Shown: positions 10,033 through 19,215, numbered from the stretch's first letter. The stretch is DNA of 64,000 nucleotides from an uncultured Paracoccaceae bacterium (GCA_947499715.1 CANMPL010000001.1:124001-188000), one strand, 5' to 3'. Translations and numbers: made by a program. The notes: generated from the letters alone by a model not told the origin.

Positions 10033-10058
10033 CCCCAAATATTTCACCGTTTGGGATG
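10029..10058. promoter_or_regulatory. Inverted repeat covering the ade start / tspO end
   Basis: CCATCCC(C)AAA and TTTGGGATGG flank a roughly 10-base loop in the 25-bp gap between the tspO stop and ade. The ATG of ade (complement of 10030-10032) is part of one arm. It could end tspO transcription or hide the ade start; with only a short AT stretch beside it, I cannot decide. Confidence 0.5.
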
Positions 10059-10072
10059 GGCCACAAGGGGGG

Positions 10073-10552
10073 TCAGAGCGTGTGGATCGCCAGCGGCTTT
10101 TGATCCGGGTTCAACCGCACTACGCTATAATTCAGCGCCGCTGCGACCGTGACCCACACCATATAAGGCAAAAACGCCAACCCGGCCCAAATATCTAGGC
10201 TGAAGGATGCTATCAAACACCCCAGAACCGACAGCCACAATCCGCCCATCGTGATGAGCGAGGCCCGCCAATGCCGCAGCCCAAAAAACACCGGCGTCCA
10301 CAACGTATTGAACGCAATCTGCAACGCCCAGAACGCCAACGCATAACCGCTACCATCCAGCACCGCGACCCGCGCGCCCGCGAACGACATCAACAAATAG
10401 ATGCTGGTCCAGGCGATGGGAAACACCCAGTTTGGCGGCACCCATGTCGGCTTGTTCAGGCTTTTGTACCACTCTCCGGTCGGGAAAAGCGCACCTGTTG
10501 CGCCTGCCGCGCAGCAGGCCACAAAGTACATCGCAAAAAGTGTCAGGTCCAT
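10073..10552 (-). CDS. tspO: TspO/MBR tryptophan-rich outer-membrane sensory protein
   Basis: A 159-residue, five-helix membrane protein rich in tryptophan, homologous to the peripheral benzodiazepine receptor. In Rhodobacter sphaeroides TspO binds porphyrins and lowers expression of photosynthesis genes in oxygen. Family features are GALFPTGEWYKSLNKPTWVPPNWVFPIAWT split over residues 20-50, WALQIAFNTLWTPVFFG, and a C-terminal YMVWVTVAAALNYSVVRLN. It follows crtB by 24 bp and is probably the last gene of crtI-crtB-tspO, an order also known from Rhodobacter. Confidence 0.95.
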   Translation of the reverse strand: MDLTLFAMYFVACCAAGATGALFPTGEWYKSLNKPTWVPPNWVFPIAWTSIYLLMSFAGARVAVLDGSGYALAFWALQIAFNTLWTPVFFGLRHWRASLITMGGLWLSVLGCLIASFSLDIWAGLAFLPYMVWVTVAAALNYSVVRLNPDQKPLAIHTL

Positions 10553-10576
10553 CTTTCGGCCCTCCCTTCTGGATGC

Positions 10577-11596
10577 CTACGCCTGTGGCGACCCTTTGCC
10601 AATGCCATCACGCGCCGAAAGTTCCGCAAGGATCCCGATCACCGCGGCAGAGCGTGGCTCGTTCCGCTCGCCCTTGGCGGCGGCATCAACAAGAAAAGCG
10701 ACCTCTGACAAAGGCGGCGCGTAAACCGACGCCGGGCGCGGCATCACAGACGACGCCGCAGCCAGCACACCCGCCTGTCCCATCCACATCGCCTTTTGCC
10801 AAGTCGAGGTATGCGCCCGATAATTAATGGAATTGTAATGCTTTTTGCGCAGTTCCGCGCCAATCCCGTCATAAATCAACCGCGCAGCCCAGATCCCCAT
10901 GCGCGCGCCCCTTGGCAGCGCAGAGATTCCGGCCTCGGACCTTCGGTAAAGCTGATCGGCCTCGTTCAGCAATGCCTTGACCATCCGCCGCACCTCTGGG
11001 GTCGGCATCGGGTTGGCCATGAACGTCTCTGGCGAAAATCCATCATCGGCGAGCCAGTCCGTCGGCAAATATATGCGCCCCGCACGGGCATCTTCGCCCA
11101 CGTCGCGGGCGATATTGGTCAATTGCATCGCAACGCCCAGATCGCAGGCCCGCGCAAGCGCGTCCCGGTCACGCACCCGCATCAGCACACACATCATCGC
11201 GCCAACAGCGCTGGCGACCCGCGCGGCATAACCCCGCACATCGGAAAGCGTGGCATAGCGCCGTTCCGCGGCATCCCAGGCTAACCCCTCCAGCAAAGCT
11301 TCTGGCAAGGCGCGCGGCATTTCAAACTCTTCGACGATGGCGGCAAAAGCGCGATCCTCCGGCGCGTTCTCTGGCCGCCCGGCATAGGCCAGATCCAAAC
11401 GGTCCCGCAGCCGCAAAACGGCTGCTGCTTTGTGCTGTCCCTCATCAACCTCATCATCCGCCAACCTGCAAAACGCATAAAGCGCAAGCGCCGGGTCGCG
11501 GACCTTTGTGGGCAACAGCTTGCTGGCTGCATGAAAGCTTAGCGATCCTGTGCGGATCACGTCGCGACAGTGTTGAAGATCATCGTCTCGGATCAT
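10577..11596 (-). CDS. crtB: Phytoene synthase
   Basis: A 339-residue enzyme joining two geranylgeranyl diphosphates into phytoene, the first committed carotenoid step. It carries the two aspartate-rich sites of trans-isoprenyl synthases: FCRLADDEVDEGQ near residue 45 and NIARDVGEDARAGRIYLP near residue 165. It overlaps the crtI stop by 4 bp (ATGA) and is followed by tspO. The C-terminal third (VMPRPASVYAPPLSEVAFLVDAA) is typical of purple-bacterial CrtB. Confidence 0.96.
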   Translation of the reverse strand: MIRDDDLQHCRDVIRTGSLSFHAASKLLPTKVRDPALALYAFCRLADDEVDEGQHKAAAVLRLRDRLDLAYAGRPENAPEDRAFAAIVEEFEMPRALPEALLEGLAWDAAERRYATLSDVRGYAARVASAVGAMMCVLMRVRDRDALARACDLGVAMQLTNIARDVGEDARAGRIYLPTDWLADDGFSPETFMANPMPTPEVRRMVKALLNEADQLYRRSEAGISALPRGARMGIWAARLIYDGIGAELRKKHYNSINYRAHTSTWQKAMWMGQAGVLAAASSVMPRPASVYAPPLSEVAFLVDAAAKGERNEPRSAAVIGILAELSARDGIGKGSPQA

Positions 11597-13122
11597 TCGG
11601 CAGCCACCTTCAATGCAGGCCGTGCGGGGGCAGACGGCACAAGACTTTCCAGCACTTCGGCACTGCTGATCACGCCGGGCACACCAGCGCCGGGATGCGT
11701 GCCCGCGCCAACTAGATAAAGCCCCTTGGCTTCTTCGCTGACATTATGCGGCCGAAACCACGCGCTTTGCAGAATGCGTGGCTCAATCGAAAATCCGGAC
11801 CCGTTGGGCGACAGGTAACGATCGCGAAAATCCTCTGGCGTAAACACAAGCTCTTCGGTCAGATGCGCCTGGAAGCCGGGGATCAATCCCTGCAACACCT
11901 TTGCGACCTTCGCTTTATAGCTTTCCGCCTCGCGCGCCCAATCCACGGGATTGTCATGGCCCAGATGCGGAACGGGGCTTAGCGCATAGAACGTATCGTC
12001 ACCGTCCGGTGCGACACTGGGGTCCGTCACGCTGGGCCGATGCACATAAAGTGACATATCTTCAGCCAGCTTACCCTTGATAAAGATATCTCGCAGCAGG
12101 CCCTCATACCTTGGGCCCGCCATGATCGTGTGGTGCCCGACGTCTGGCCACTGATCCCTCGTGCCCTTGGTGCCAAAATACCAGACAAACAGCCCCATCG
12201 ACCACTTACGGCTTTCGACCTTTTTCTTGGTCCACCGCTTGCGCGGCGCATTCCGCATCAGATGGCTATACGTATGCCCAGCGTCAGCATTGCTGACGAC
12301 CAGCGGCGCAAAAACGTCTTCGCCGCCCTTCAGCGTGACACCTTTGGCTGCGCCATCCTCAACCTTGATCTGATCCACCTCTGCGCCAAACCGGATCTGG
12401 CCACCTTGGCTGCGCACAACCTTTGCCATCGCATCGGCAATCGCCTGCACACCGCCCATCGCGTAATGCACGCCAAATTCCTTCTCCAGATAGCTGACCA
12501 GCGCATACATGCTGGTCACATTCATCGGGTCACCGCCGATGAACAGCGGGTGAAACGATAGCGCCATCCGCAGGCGTTCATCCTTCACCCGTCTGCGCGC
12601 CAATCCAAGGATCGACTGATCCGCCCTTAGCATCGCGAATTCCGGCAGGACTTTGATCGTCTCCCAGATCCGATGCATCGGCTTGGTCAACATCCCCTCG
12701 AACCCGACAACATAGCGCCGCTGCGAATCCTTGAGGAACCTGAGGTATCCCTTTTCGTCATCAGGATTGAACTTGCGGACCTCCTCCACCATCGCCTTGG
12801 TGTCGCCCCGCGCGGTGAAAACCGAACCGTCGCCCCATCGTATCTCGTAGAACTTTTGCATGGGCCGCAAATCCACATCCTGGTGAAAATCGCGCCCACA
12901 AGCGGCCCACAGGGCCTCGTAGACCTGCGGCACCGTGACAATCGTAGGCCCCAGATCAAACCGGTGCCCGCCCTGCGTAATGCTCGACCCGCGCCCACCG
13001 GCCCGGTCAAGCCGATCCAGCACTGTCACGTCATAGCCTTTCGCACCCAACCGCATCGCAGCCGCAAGACCGCCCAGACCGGCGCCAATCACAATGGCAG
13101 AGGGATCATCGGTGGAATTCAT
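11593..13122 (-). CDS. crtI: Phytoene desaturase
   Basis: A 509-residue FAD enzyme that desaturates phytoene stepwise to neurosporene (spheroidene branch) or lycopene. The N-terminal dinucleotide fold GAGLGGLAAAMRLGAKGYDV and the C-terminal GLYLVGAGTHPGAGVPGVI FAD motif are intact and the length is normal. It is the first gene of crtI-crtB-tspO and faces crtA across a 114-bp region with two PpsR-type palindromes, so it is expected to be repressed in oxygen and light. Confidence 0.96.
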   Translation of the reverse strand: MNSTDDPSAIVIGAGLGGLAAAMRLGAKGYDVTVLDRLDRAGGRGSSITQGGHRFDLGPTIVTVPQVYEALWAACGRDFHQDVDLRPMQKFYEIRWGDGSVFTARGDTKAMVEEVRKFNPDDEKGYLRFLKDSQRRYVVGFEGMLTKPMHRIWETIKVLPEFAMLRADQSILGLARRRVKDERLRMALSFHPLFIGGDPMNVTSMYALVSYLEKEFGVHYAMGGVQAIADAMAKVVRSQGGQIRFGAEVDQIKVEDGAAKGVTLKGGEDVFAPLVVSNADAGHTYSHLMRNAPRKRWTKKKVESRKWSMGLFVWYFGTKGTRDQWPDVGHHTIMAGPRYEGLLRDIFIKGKLAEDMSLYVHRPSVTDPSVAPDGDDTFYALSPVPHLGHDNPVDWAREAESYKAKVAKVLQGLIPGFQAHLTEELVFTPEDFRDRYLSPNGSGFSIEPRILQSAWFRPHNVSEEAKGLYLVGAGTHPGAGVPGVISSAEVLESLVPSAPARPALKVAAE

Positions 13123-13138
13123 TGCACCAGACTAGATG

Positions 13139-13156
13139 TGTCAGCTTTAGTTGACA
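13139..13156. promoter_or_regulatory. PpsR/CrtJ operator-like palindrome 1 (crtI side)
   Basis: TGTCAGCTTTAGTTGACA fits the PpsR/CrtJ consensus TGT-N12-ACA with the fuller TGTCA/TGACA arms. It is 17 bp upstream of the crtI start codon. Confidence 0.82.
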
Positions 13157-13204
13157 ATCGTAATGCGCTGCTAAGTTGACATCACCACATGGAATCGCGT
13201 CAAA

Positions 13205-13222
13205 TGTCAGGGTAAGTTGACA
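13205..13222. promoter_or_regulatory. PpsR/CrtJ operator-like palindrome 2 (crtA side)
   Basis: TGTCAGGGTAAGTTGACA fits TGT-N12-ACA exactly and lies 14 bp before the crtA GTG. The centre-to-centre distance to palindrome 1 is 66 bp. A TTGACA at 13176-13181 between them could be a -35 element or a half-site. Confidence 0.82.
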
Positions 13223-13236
13223 CTGAAAGCACCCGA

Positions 13237-13941
13237 GTGAGCCAGACCGTCACCCTGTCCTTCTTCCGATTCGCCGGGTTTTCTGCCCGCGCGTGGGCGT
13301 TGATGATGATGGGTGCAGCGCGCGGCCCCTTGGGGAAAACCCCCGATATCGGCTTTTGGAAGCTCTGCGGCTCTGGCGTGGGTCAGGGCTTTAACGTCAC
13401 CTTCAATCCTTCCGTCATCGCCATCCTTGCGGTCTGGCCAGACGCCGAAACGGCCCGCAACAGGGTCGAAAATGCGCCGGTTTTTGCCAAATACCGCAGC
13501 CGCGCCGTCGAAAGCTGGTCGGTGCTTTTGACCCCGACCTCCGTGCGTGGTCAATGGGATGGCAGCGCGCCATTCGCCGCCACCGCGGACCAATCCCCTG
13601 GCCCCATGGCCGCCCTGACCCGTGCCGCGATCAAGCGCCGGATCATTCCGCGCTTCTGGCGACAGGTCCCTGACATTTCCGCCAATATCGGCGCAGACCC
13701 GAATGTCGCCTTCAAGATCGGTATCGGTGAATTGCCGATGCTGGATCAGGTCACTTTCTCAATCTGGCCCGACAAGGCCACGATGGATGCCTTTGCCCGC
13801 ACCGGCCCGCATGGCGCAGCAATCAAGGCCGTCCGCGCAGGCGATTGGTTCGCCGAAGAACTTTTTGCCCGCTTCACCGTCCATTCGGACATGGGCACAT
13901 GGGGCGGCGCGTCCCCCCTTTCCAAACTGGAGGCCGCATGA
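13237..13941 (+). CDS. crtA: Spheroidene monooxygenase
   Basis: A 234-residue enzyme that oxidises spheroidene to the keto-carotenoid spheroidenone under oxygen. The start is a GTG at 13237 giving MSQTVTLSFFRFAGFSARAWAL; the family text GPLGKTPDIGFWKLCGSGVGQGF and the C-terminal ARTGPHGAAIKAVRAGDWFAEELFARF support the call. It begins crtA-bchI-bchD-bchO and overlaps bchI by 4 bp. Its presence implies that crtC, crtD and crtF exist elsewhere in the genome, since they are not in this window. Confidence 0.95.
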   Translation: MSQTVTLSFFRFAGFSARAWALMMMGAARGPLGKTPDIGFWKLCGSGVGQGFNVTFNPSVIAILAVWPDAETARNRVENAPVFAKYRSRAVESWSVLLTPTSVRGQWDGSAPFAATADQSPGPMAALTRAAIKRRIIPRFWRQVPDISANIGADPNVAFKIGIGELPMLDQVTFSIWPDKATMDAFARTGPHGAAIKAVRAGDWFAEELFARFTVHSDMGTWGGASPLSKLEAA

Positions 13942-14942
13942 CACACCCCTTCCCCTTCTCCGCCATCGTTGGTCAGGAAGAGATGAAGCAAGCCATGATC
14001 CTCACTGCCATCGACCCCTCGATCGGCGGCGTGCTTGTCTTTGGTGACCGTGGCACCGGAAAGTCGACTGCCGTGCGCGCGCTGGCCGCCTTATTGCCGC
14101 CAATCCGCGCCGTCAAAGGCTGTCCCGTCAACTCTGAAAAGCCCGGTTTAGTGCCTGAATGGGCCGGTTTAGGGTCGAAACGCACCGCAGAACGCCCCAC
14201 CCCGGTGGTCGACCTGCCCCTTGGCGCGACAGAGGATCGCGTGACCGGTGCACTCGACATTGAAAAGGCGTTGGCCCACGGCGAAAAGGCGTTTGAACCC
14301 GGCCTTCTGGCCCGCGCCAATCGCGGATACCTGTACATCGACGAGGTGAACCTGCTCGAAGATCACATCGTTGATCTGCTCCTTGATGTCGCCCAGTCCG
14401 GCGAAAACGTGGTTGAACGCGAAGGCCTATCCATCCGCCACCCTGCCCGCTTTGTGCTCGTGGGCTCCGGCAACCCCGAAGAGGGCGAATTGCGCCCGCA
14501 GCTTCTGGATCGCTTCGGGCTTTCTGTCGAAGTCACCAGTCCCAAAGACATCGACACCCGCATCGAAGTCATCAAACGCCGCGATGCATTTGAGAATGAC
14601 AACGCCGCCTTCATGCTGCGCTGGCAAGCCGAAGACGCCGCCATCCGTGACCGTATCCTCAAGGCGCGAAAGGCTCTCAAGCGCCTGAAAACCCCGGAAC
14701 AGACCCTGCGTGACGTCGCCGAACTCTGCCTCGCCCTTGGCTCTGACGGGTTGCGCGGCGAACTGACGCTGCTCAAAGCGGCCCGCGCCCACGCTGCATA
14801 TCGCAACGATACCGCGCTGACCCGCGGCCATGTTCGGGCCGCCGCCCCCATGGCCCTGCGCCACCGCTTGCGCCGCGATCCACTGGACGAGGCCGGATCA
14901 GGCACCCGCGTCACCCGCGTTGTCGAAGATGTCCTTGGATAA
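13938..14942 (+). CDS. bchI: Magnesium chelatase ATPase subunit I
   Basis: A 334-residue AAA+ ATPase that, with BchD and BchH, inserts Mg2+ into protoporphyrin IX, the first committed step of bacteriochlorophyll synthesis. Visible are Walker A (GDRGTGKST, residues about 36-44), Walker B (YLYIDEVNLLEDHIVD) and the sensor/arginine-finger region (SGNPEEGELRPQLLDRFGL). The start MTHPFPFSAIVGQEEMKQA at 13938 overlaps crtA by 4 bp; the gene overlaps bchD by 14 bp. Confidence 0.97.
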   Translation: MTHPFPFSAIVGQEEMKQAMILTAIDPSIGGVLVFGDRGTGKSTAVRALAALLPPIRAVKGCPVNSEKPGLVPEWAGLGSKRTAERPTPVVDLPLGATEDRVTGALDIEKALAHGEKAFEPGLLARANRGYLYIDEVNLLEDHIVDLLLDVAQSGENVVEREGLSIRHPARFVLVGSGNPEEGELRPQLLDRFGLSVEVTSPKDIDTRIEVIKRRDAFENDNAAFMLRWQAEDAAIRDRILKARKALKRLKTPEQTLRDVAELCLALGSDGLRGELTLLKAARAHAAYRNDTALTRGHVRAAAPMALRHRLRRDPLDEAGSGTRVTRVVEDVLG

Positions 14943-16557
14943 CCCATGGGATCAGGCCGTTCTGGCCCTGCGCCTCTTGGCAATTGACCCCGGTTTAGGC
15001 GGCATCACGGTACGTGCGCGGTCAGGGCCGGTGCGCGACGCTTTCGTGGCCAGCCTGACCCTTCTGGATGGCAACCTGATCAAACTCCACCCCGCCATGA
15101 CCGACGATGTATTGCATGGTGGCCTAGACCTCAGCGCGACGCTTGCCGCCGGGCATCTGATCAAGAAACAGGGTCTATTACAGGACATCTGCCCACTTTT
15201 GCTAACAATGGCCGAACGCTGTCCGCCCGGTTTTGCGGCCCGTGTCGCCGCACATCTTGATGCAGGCGGCGGCCCGCTGATTGCCCTCGACGAAGGTGCC
15301 GAACCGGATGAAGCCGCACCAACAGCACTGACCGAACGCATCGCGTTCCACATCGATCTGAGCGACATCAGCCACGGGCAAGCGCAGCCGCCCAAAGGGA
15401 AGACACCGGCACCCTATCCGGTCACACATTCCCCCGCGCAATTGGCACAGATCGTGACCGTCGCGGCGCAATGCGGCATCGACAGCCTGCGCGCCCCGTC
15501 CTTCGCACTGCGTGCTGCACAAGCCCACGCCATCCTTCACCGGCGCAAGGCGATCAATGATGACGACATCACTGTCGCCTGCACGCTCACCTTTGCCCAT
15601 CGCGCCACGCAGCTACCCGAGGCAGAGCAACCCGCGCAAGAGCCAGAATCAAAGCCTAATACAGGCGAAAAGTCCCAAAATACCGACCTCAAGATCCCGG
15701 ATGAGATCTTGCTGGACGCCATCCGCGCCATGCTTCCCGACGATCTGCTGGACCGTATCGCCGCCGCAAAAGCGCGTGGCGGCAAGGGCAGCGGCACCGG
15801 GGCCACCCGCAAAGGCAACCGTCGTGGGCGCCCCCTGCCCAGCCGTGCTGGGCGCAAGGGCGACGATGCGCGCATTGACCTTGTCGCGACCCTGCGCGCG
15901 GCTGCCCCGTGGCAAACAATCCGTCGCCGCGACACGGGTCGTGATGGCTTGCAGATCCGCGCCAGCGACATCCGCACAAAGCGGTTCGAGGAACGCTCTG
16001 ACCGTTTGTTGATCTTTGCCGTGGATGCCTCCGGCTCGGCCGCCCTGGCCCGTCTGGCAGAGGCGAAAGGCGCAGTTGAACTCTTGCTCGCCCAAGCCTA
16101 TGCGCGCCGCGACCATGTCGCACTTGTGTCCTTTCGCGGCATCGACGCCGAAGTGCTCTTGCCGCCAACCCGCAGCCTTGTGCAAACCAAACGCCGTCTC
16201 GCCAGCTTGCCCGGCGGCGGCGGCACCCCATTGGCCGCGGGCCTGCAAACCGCCCTGGAACAAGCGCTGCACGCTGGTCGCCGAGGCCTGACGCCGACGA
16301 TTTGCATCCTCACCGATGGCCGCGCCAATATCGCCCGCGATGGCACCGCTGACCGTATTCAGGCAGCCAAAGATGCGCAGGATATGGCCCGGACCATCAG
16401 GGCAAACGGAATCGATGCGCTTGTCATCGACACCGGCAATCGCCCCGCTGATGCCCTCAAATCCCTTTCGCAGACACTAAAAGCGCCCTACTTGCCGTTA
16501 CCCCGCGCCGACGCCAACCGGCTTTCTGCTGCGGTCACGCACGCGCTTGGTGACTGA
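14929..16557 (+). CDS. bchD: Magnesium chelatase subunit D
   Basis: A 542-residue subunit forming the AAA+ two-ring complex with BchI. The N-terminal half is a degenerate AAA+ domain, the middle (about residues 228-310) is a Pro/Glu-rich linker followed by a basic stretch, and the C-terminal third is a von Willebrand A domain with the metal-site motif DASGSAALARLAEAKGA (about residue 363). The start inside bchI (ATG 14929, MSLDNPWDQAVLALRLLAIDP) gives a normal N-terminus. Translation is probably coupled to bchI. Confidence 0.96.
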   Translation: MSLDNPWDQAVLALRLLAIDPGLGGITVRARSGPVRDAFVASLTLLDGNLIKLHPAMTDDVLHGGLDLSATLAAGHLIKKQGLLQDICPLLLTMAERCPPGFAARVAAHLDAGGGPLIALDEGAEPDEAAPTALTERIAFHIDLSDISHGQAQPPKGKTPAPYPVTHSPAQLAQIVTVAAQCGIDSLRAPSFALRAAQAHAILHRRKAINDDDITVACTLTFAHRATQLPEAEQPAQEPESKPNTGEKSQNTDLKIPDEILLDAIRAMLPDDLLDRIAAAKARGGKGSGTGATRKGNRRGRPLPSRAGRKGDDARIDLVATLRAAAPWQTIRRRDTGRDGLQIRASDIRTKRFEERSDRLLIFAVDASGSAALARLAEAKGAVELLLAQAYARRDHVALVSFRGIDAEVLLPPTRSLVQTKRRLASLPGGGGTPLAAGLQTALEQALHAGRRGLTPTICILTDGRANIARDGTADRIQAAKDAQDMARTIRANGIDALVIDTGNRPADALKSLSQTLKAPYLPLPRADANRLSAAVTHALGD

Positions 16558-16560
16558 CCC

Positions 16561-17397
16561 ATGCGTTGGCCCCCGCCACCCGATTGGCCGATGGCAGATC
16601 ACAGCCGGCAAGTGTTCTGCCGCCCTCATCGCTGGCATGTGCAAGAGGCCGGCACCGGCGAAACTCTTCTGCTGATCCACGGCGCCGGTGGCGCCACCCA
16701 AAGCTGGCGCGACATCTTCGCCATTCTCAGCGCCACACATCATGTCATCGCGGTTGATCTTCCGGGGCAGGGCTTCACCCAATCTGGTGCCCAACAGCGC
16801 TTTGGCCTGTCACCGATGGCGCAGGATCTCACCGCATTGTGCCAGTCCCAAGGGTGGGAGCCGGGCCACATCGTTGGCCATTCTGCGGGTGCCGCAATCG
16901 CGCTCGAGATGTCGGAAAGGATGCGACCAAACCGGGTCACCGGCATCAACGCGGCCCTCAGTAACTTCAAAGGCGTCGCGGGGTTCCTCTTTCCGCTGCT
17001 GGCCAAAGCGCTGGCGATGACGCCCCTGACCGCGAGTGTCTTTTCGCGCACCACCAGCGCCGAAACCGTTCATCGTTTGATCAAAGGAACCGGGTCGACA
17101 CTGGATCCCAACGCAGAGGCGCATTACCTCCGGCTAATGCGCGACACGGCCCATGTGGATGCGACCTTGTCGATGATGGCACAGTGGGATCTTGATCCCC
17201 TGCTCGCAAAGCTCCCCCAGATCACCACGCCCACGCATCTGATCACCGGCGCAAACGACGGTGCCGTCCCGCCGCACACCAGCGCTGACGCTGTTGACCG
17301 GATGCCAAACGCCCGGCTCACGGCTCTTGCAGACCTCGGCCACCTCGCCCACGAAGAAGATCCCGCGCGGATCGCTGCGATCATAACCGCGCAATAA
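16561..17397 (+). CDS. bchO: BchO, alpha/beta hydrolase associated with magnesium chelatase
   Basis: A 278-residue alpha/beta-hydrolase fold protein found with bchI-bchD in most purple-bacterial clusters; a supporting role in Mg chelation is assumed and no reaction is established. The oxyanion HGAGG motif, nucleophile elbow GHSAGAA (Ser about residue 107), acid near TGANDGAVP and a C-terminal GHLAHEEDP histidine are all present, so the triad looks intact. It starts 3 bp after bchD and ends at a bidirectional terminator shared with cycA. Confidence 0.93.
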   Translation: MRWPPPPDWPMADHSRQVFCRPHRWHVQEAGTGETLLLIHGAGGATQSWRDIFAILSATHHVIAVDLPGQGFTQSGAQQRFGLSPMAQDLTALCQSQGWEPGHIVGHSAGAAIALEMSERMRPNRVTGINAALSNFKGVAGFLFPLLAKALAMTPLTASVFSRTTSAETVHRLIKGTGSTLDPNAEAHYLRLMRDTAHVDATLSMMAQWDLDPLLAKLPQITTPTHLITGANDGAVPPHTSADAVDRMPNARLTALADLGHLAHEEDPARIAAIITAQ

Positions 17398-17433
17398 AAA
17401 GGGGCCGCCCGGTCTCCCAAGCGGCCCTCTTTT
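17394..17433. terminator. Bidirectional terminator between bchO and cycA
   Basis: GGGCCGC (17402-17408) pairs with GCGGCCC (17421-17427) around a 12-base loop. A-rich sequence precedes it and CTCTTTTCTT follows, giving a T-run on each strand, so it can end both the crtA-bchIDO operon and the convergent superoperon. Confidence 0.88.
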
Positions 17434-17450
17434 CTTGAATTTCTGCGTGA

Positions 17451-17891
17451 TTACTCGGCAGAGAACGTCGCAAGAAACGCATAAAGGTCGATCGCTTCTT
17501 CTTCCTTGCGCACCTGATAGGCCATCTTGCCCCGTGCGCGCCGGTTATCCAGCGCTTCGCGCAGCCAATCGGTTGGGTCTTGGACGTAGCCGACAAAGGT
17601 TTCCTCCGTCCAGATCACGCCGGTCTCGCCAAGCTCGACGATGCTGTCGCCATAACGAAAGCCCTCAACGGTCCCAAGCTGACGCCCTGCGAGACCGTAA
17701 AGGTTCGGGCCGGTCTTGGCATTGCGGCCCGCAAGAATCTCGCCCGCGTCGTCCATCACAACGTGACATGCCACGCACTGACGGTTGAACTGCTCTTCAC
17801 CGGCGGCTGCATCGCCCGTCGCGGCATGGCCGTCAGCAAATGCAGGTGCCGCCAAAACGCTCAGCGCCGCTGCAATCTTCAAAGTCTTCAT
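17451..17891 (-). CDS. cycA: Cytochrome c2
   Basis: A 146-residue exported class I cytochrome c that carries electrons from the bc1 complex to the photo-oxidised reaction centre, and to oxidases in respiration. A signal peptide (MKTLKIAAALSVLAAPAFA) precedes the heme site CVACH (Cys39, Cys42, His43). The body GAEEQ-like start, AKTGPNLYGLAGR, YGDSIVELGETGVIWTEE and the GKMAY methionine ligand (Met123) follow Rhodobacter cytochrome c2 closely. The start is the ATG at 17891; a start seven codons earlier would spoil the signal peptide. It lies downstream of hemA and ends at the shared terminator. Confidence 0.93.
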   Translation of the reverse strand: MKTLKIAAALSVLAAPAFADGHAATGDAAAGEEQFNRQCVACHVVMDDAGEILAGRNAKTGPNLYGLAGRQLGTVEGFRYGDSIVELGETGVIWTEETFVGYVQDPTDWLREALDNRRARGKMAYQVRKEEEAIDLYAFLATFSAE

Positions 17892-18000
17892 GATCTTCTC
17901 CCTTAGAAGCAAAATATTGACCGTTTGCCCCAGTCTGTTCCCAAACTAGCGCTCGAAACCGTAGGGTCCACCCCACGGCCACAAAATATGACGTGATCGC

Positions 18001-19215
18001 CTAGGCGACCGCATGCGCGATTGCGCATTGCTTCCACAAAGATGCCAGTGCACGCACAAGATATTCAATATCAGCGTCCGTATGCAGTGGCGATGGCGTA
18101 AACCGAAGCCGCTCTGTCCCCTTGGGAACAGTGGGATAATTGATCGGCTGCACGTAAATCGCCCATTCGTTCATCAGGTAATCCGCCAGCATCCGCGTCT
18201 TCACCGGATCCTTGATCAAAACAGGCACGATATGGCTGTCGTTCATCATGTGCGGGATCCCTTCGCGGTCCAGCAACCGCCGCAACAGCGCAACCTGACG
18301 CCGCTGCCGCGCCCGTTCCATGTCCGACTGCTTGAGGTGCGCAATCGACGTCCGCGCCGCTGCCGCCACCGCAGGCGGCAAGGCCGTGGTAAAGATGAAC
18401 CCGCTGGCAAAGCTGCGGATGAAATCGCACAACGCCGCTGACCCGGTGATATATCCACCAACCACGCCATAGGCCTTGCCCAACGTCCCCTCGATCAGCG
18501 TGATCCGATCAGCAAGCCCGCGTTCTTCGGACACACCGCCACCGCGCGGCCCATAAAGACCAACCGCGTGGACCTCATCCAAATAGGTCATTGCGCCATA
18601 TTTCTCGGCGACCTCAACGATCTCCTTGATCGGGGCAATATCGCCATCCATCGAATAAACACTCTCAAACGCAACAATTTTGGGCACGTCGCGCGGCAAA
18701 GCCGCCAGCTTACGCTCAAGATCCAGCACGTCGTTGTGCTTCCAAATCACCTTGTCCGCCTTGGAATGCCGAATGCCCTCGATCATCGACGCATGGTTGC
18801 CGGCGTCTGACAGGATCACACAGTTCTTCAACCGTGACCCCAGTGTACTCAACGCGGCCCAATTCGATACATACCCACTGGTGAACAAAAGCGCCGCCTC
18901 TTTGCCATGCAAATCAGCCAACTCCGCCTCAAGCAGCAAATGGTCGTGATTGGTGCCACTGATGTTGCGCGTCCCGCCCGCACCTGTGCCCGTGCGCGTG
19001 ACCGCCTCACACATCGCCTCGATCACCTTGGGATGCTGACCCATGCCCAAATAGTCGTTCGAACACCACACGGTGACATCCCTCACACCATCGTCGGCAT
19101 GGTTCGCAGCCTTGGGGAACTTACCCGCCTTGCGCTCCAATTCAGCGAAATAGCGATAGTTCCCCTCATCCTTGAGCGTTTCCAACTGGGCATTAAACAG
19201 CGCGTCAAAATCCAT
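18001..19215 (-). CDS. hemA: 5-aminolevulinate synthase
   Basis: A 404-residue PLP enzyme condensing glycine and succinyl-CoA to 5-aminolevulinate, the entry to heme and bacteriochlorophyll in Alphaproteobacteria. The PLP-lysine motif [18 protein letters not shown], the [21 protein letters not shown] substrate loop (interrupted here for length) and the C-terminal [19 protein letters not shown] are present. The chosen start [20 protein letters not shown] at 19215 overlaps the puhE stop by 11 bp. Being embedded in the photosynthesis operon, this copy probably serves pigment synthesis; whether a second housekeeping copy exists cannot be seen here. Confidence 0.96.
   Translation of the reverse strand: MDFDALFNAQLETLKDEGNYRYFAELERKAGKFPKAANHADDGVRDVTVWCSNDYLGMGQHPKVIEAMCEAVTRTGTGAGGTRNISGTNHDHLLLEAELADLHGKEAALLFTSGYVSNWAALSTLGSRLKNCVILSDAGNHASMIEGIRHSKADKVIWKHNDVLDLERKLAALPRDVPKIVAFESVYSMDGDIAPIKEIVEVAEKYGAMTYLDEVHAVGLYGPRGGGVSEERGLADRITLIEGTLGKAYGVVGGYITGSAALCDFIRSFASGFIFTTALPPAVAAAARTSIAHLKQSDMERARQRRQVALLRRLLDREGIPHMMNDSHIVPVLIKDPVKTRMLADYLMNEWAIYVQPINYPTVPKGTERLRFTPSPLHTDADIEYLVRALASLWKQCAIAHAVA

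Noticed and set aside
9325-10152. Plus-strand open frame opposite ade
   Set aside because: Same shadow composition; it runs across the ade start and the tspO end.
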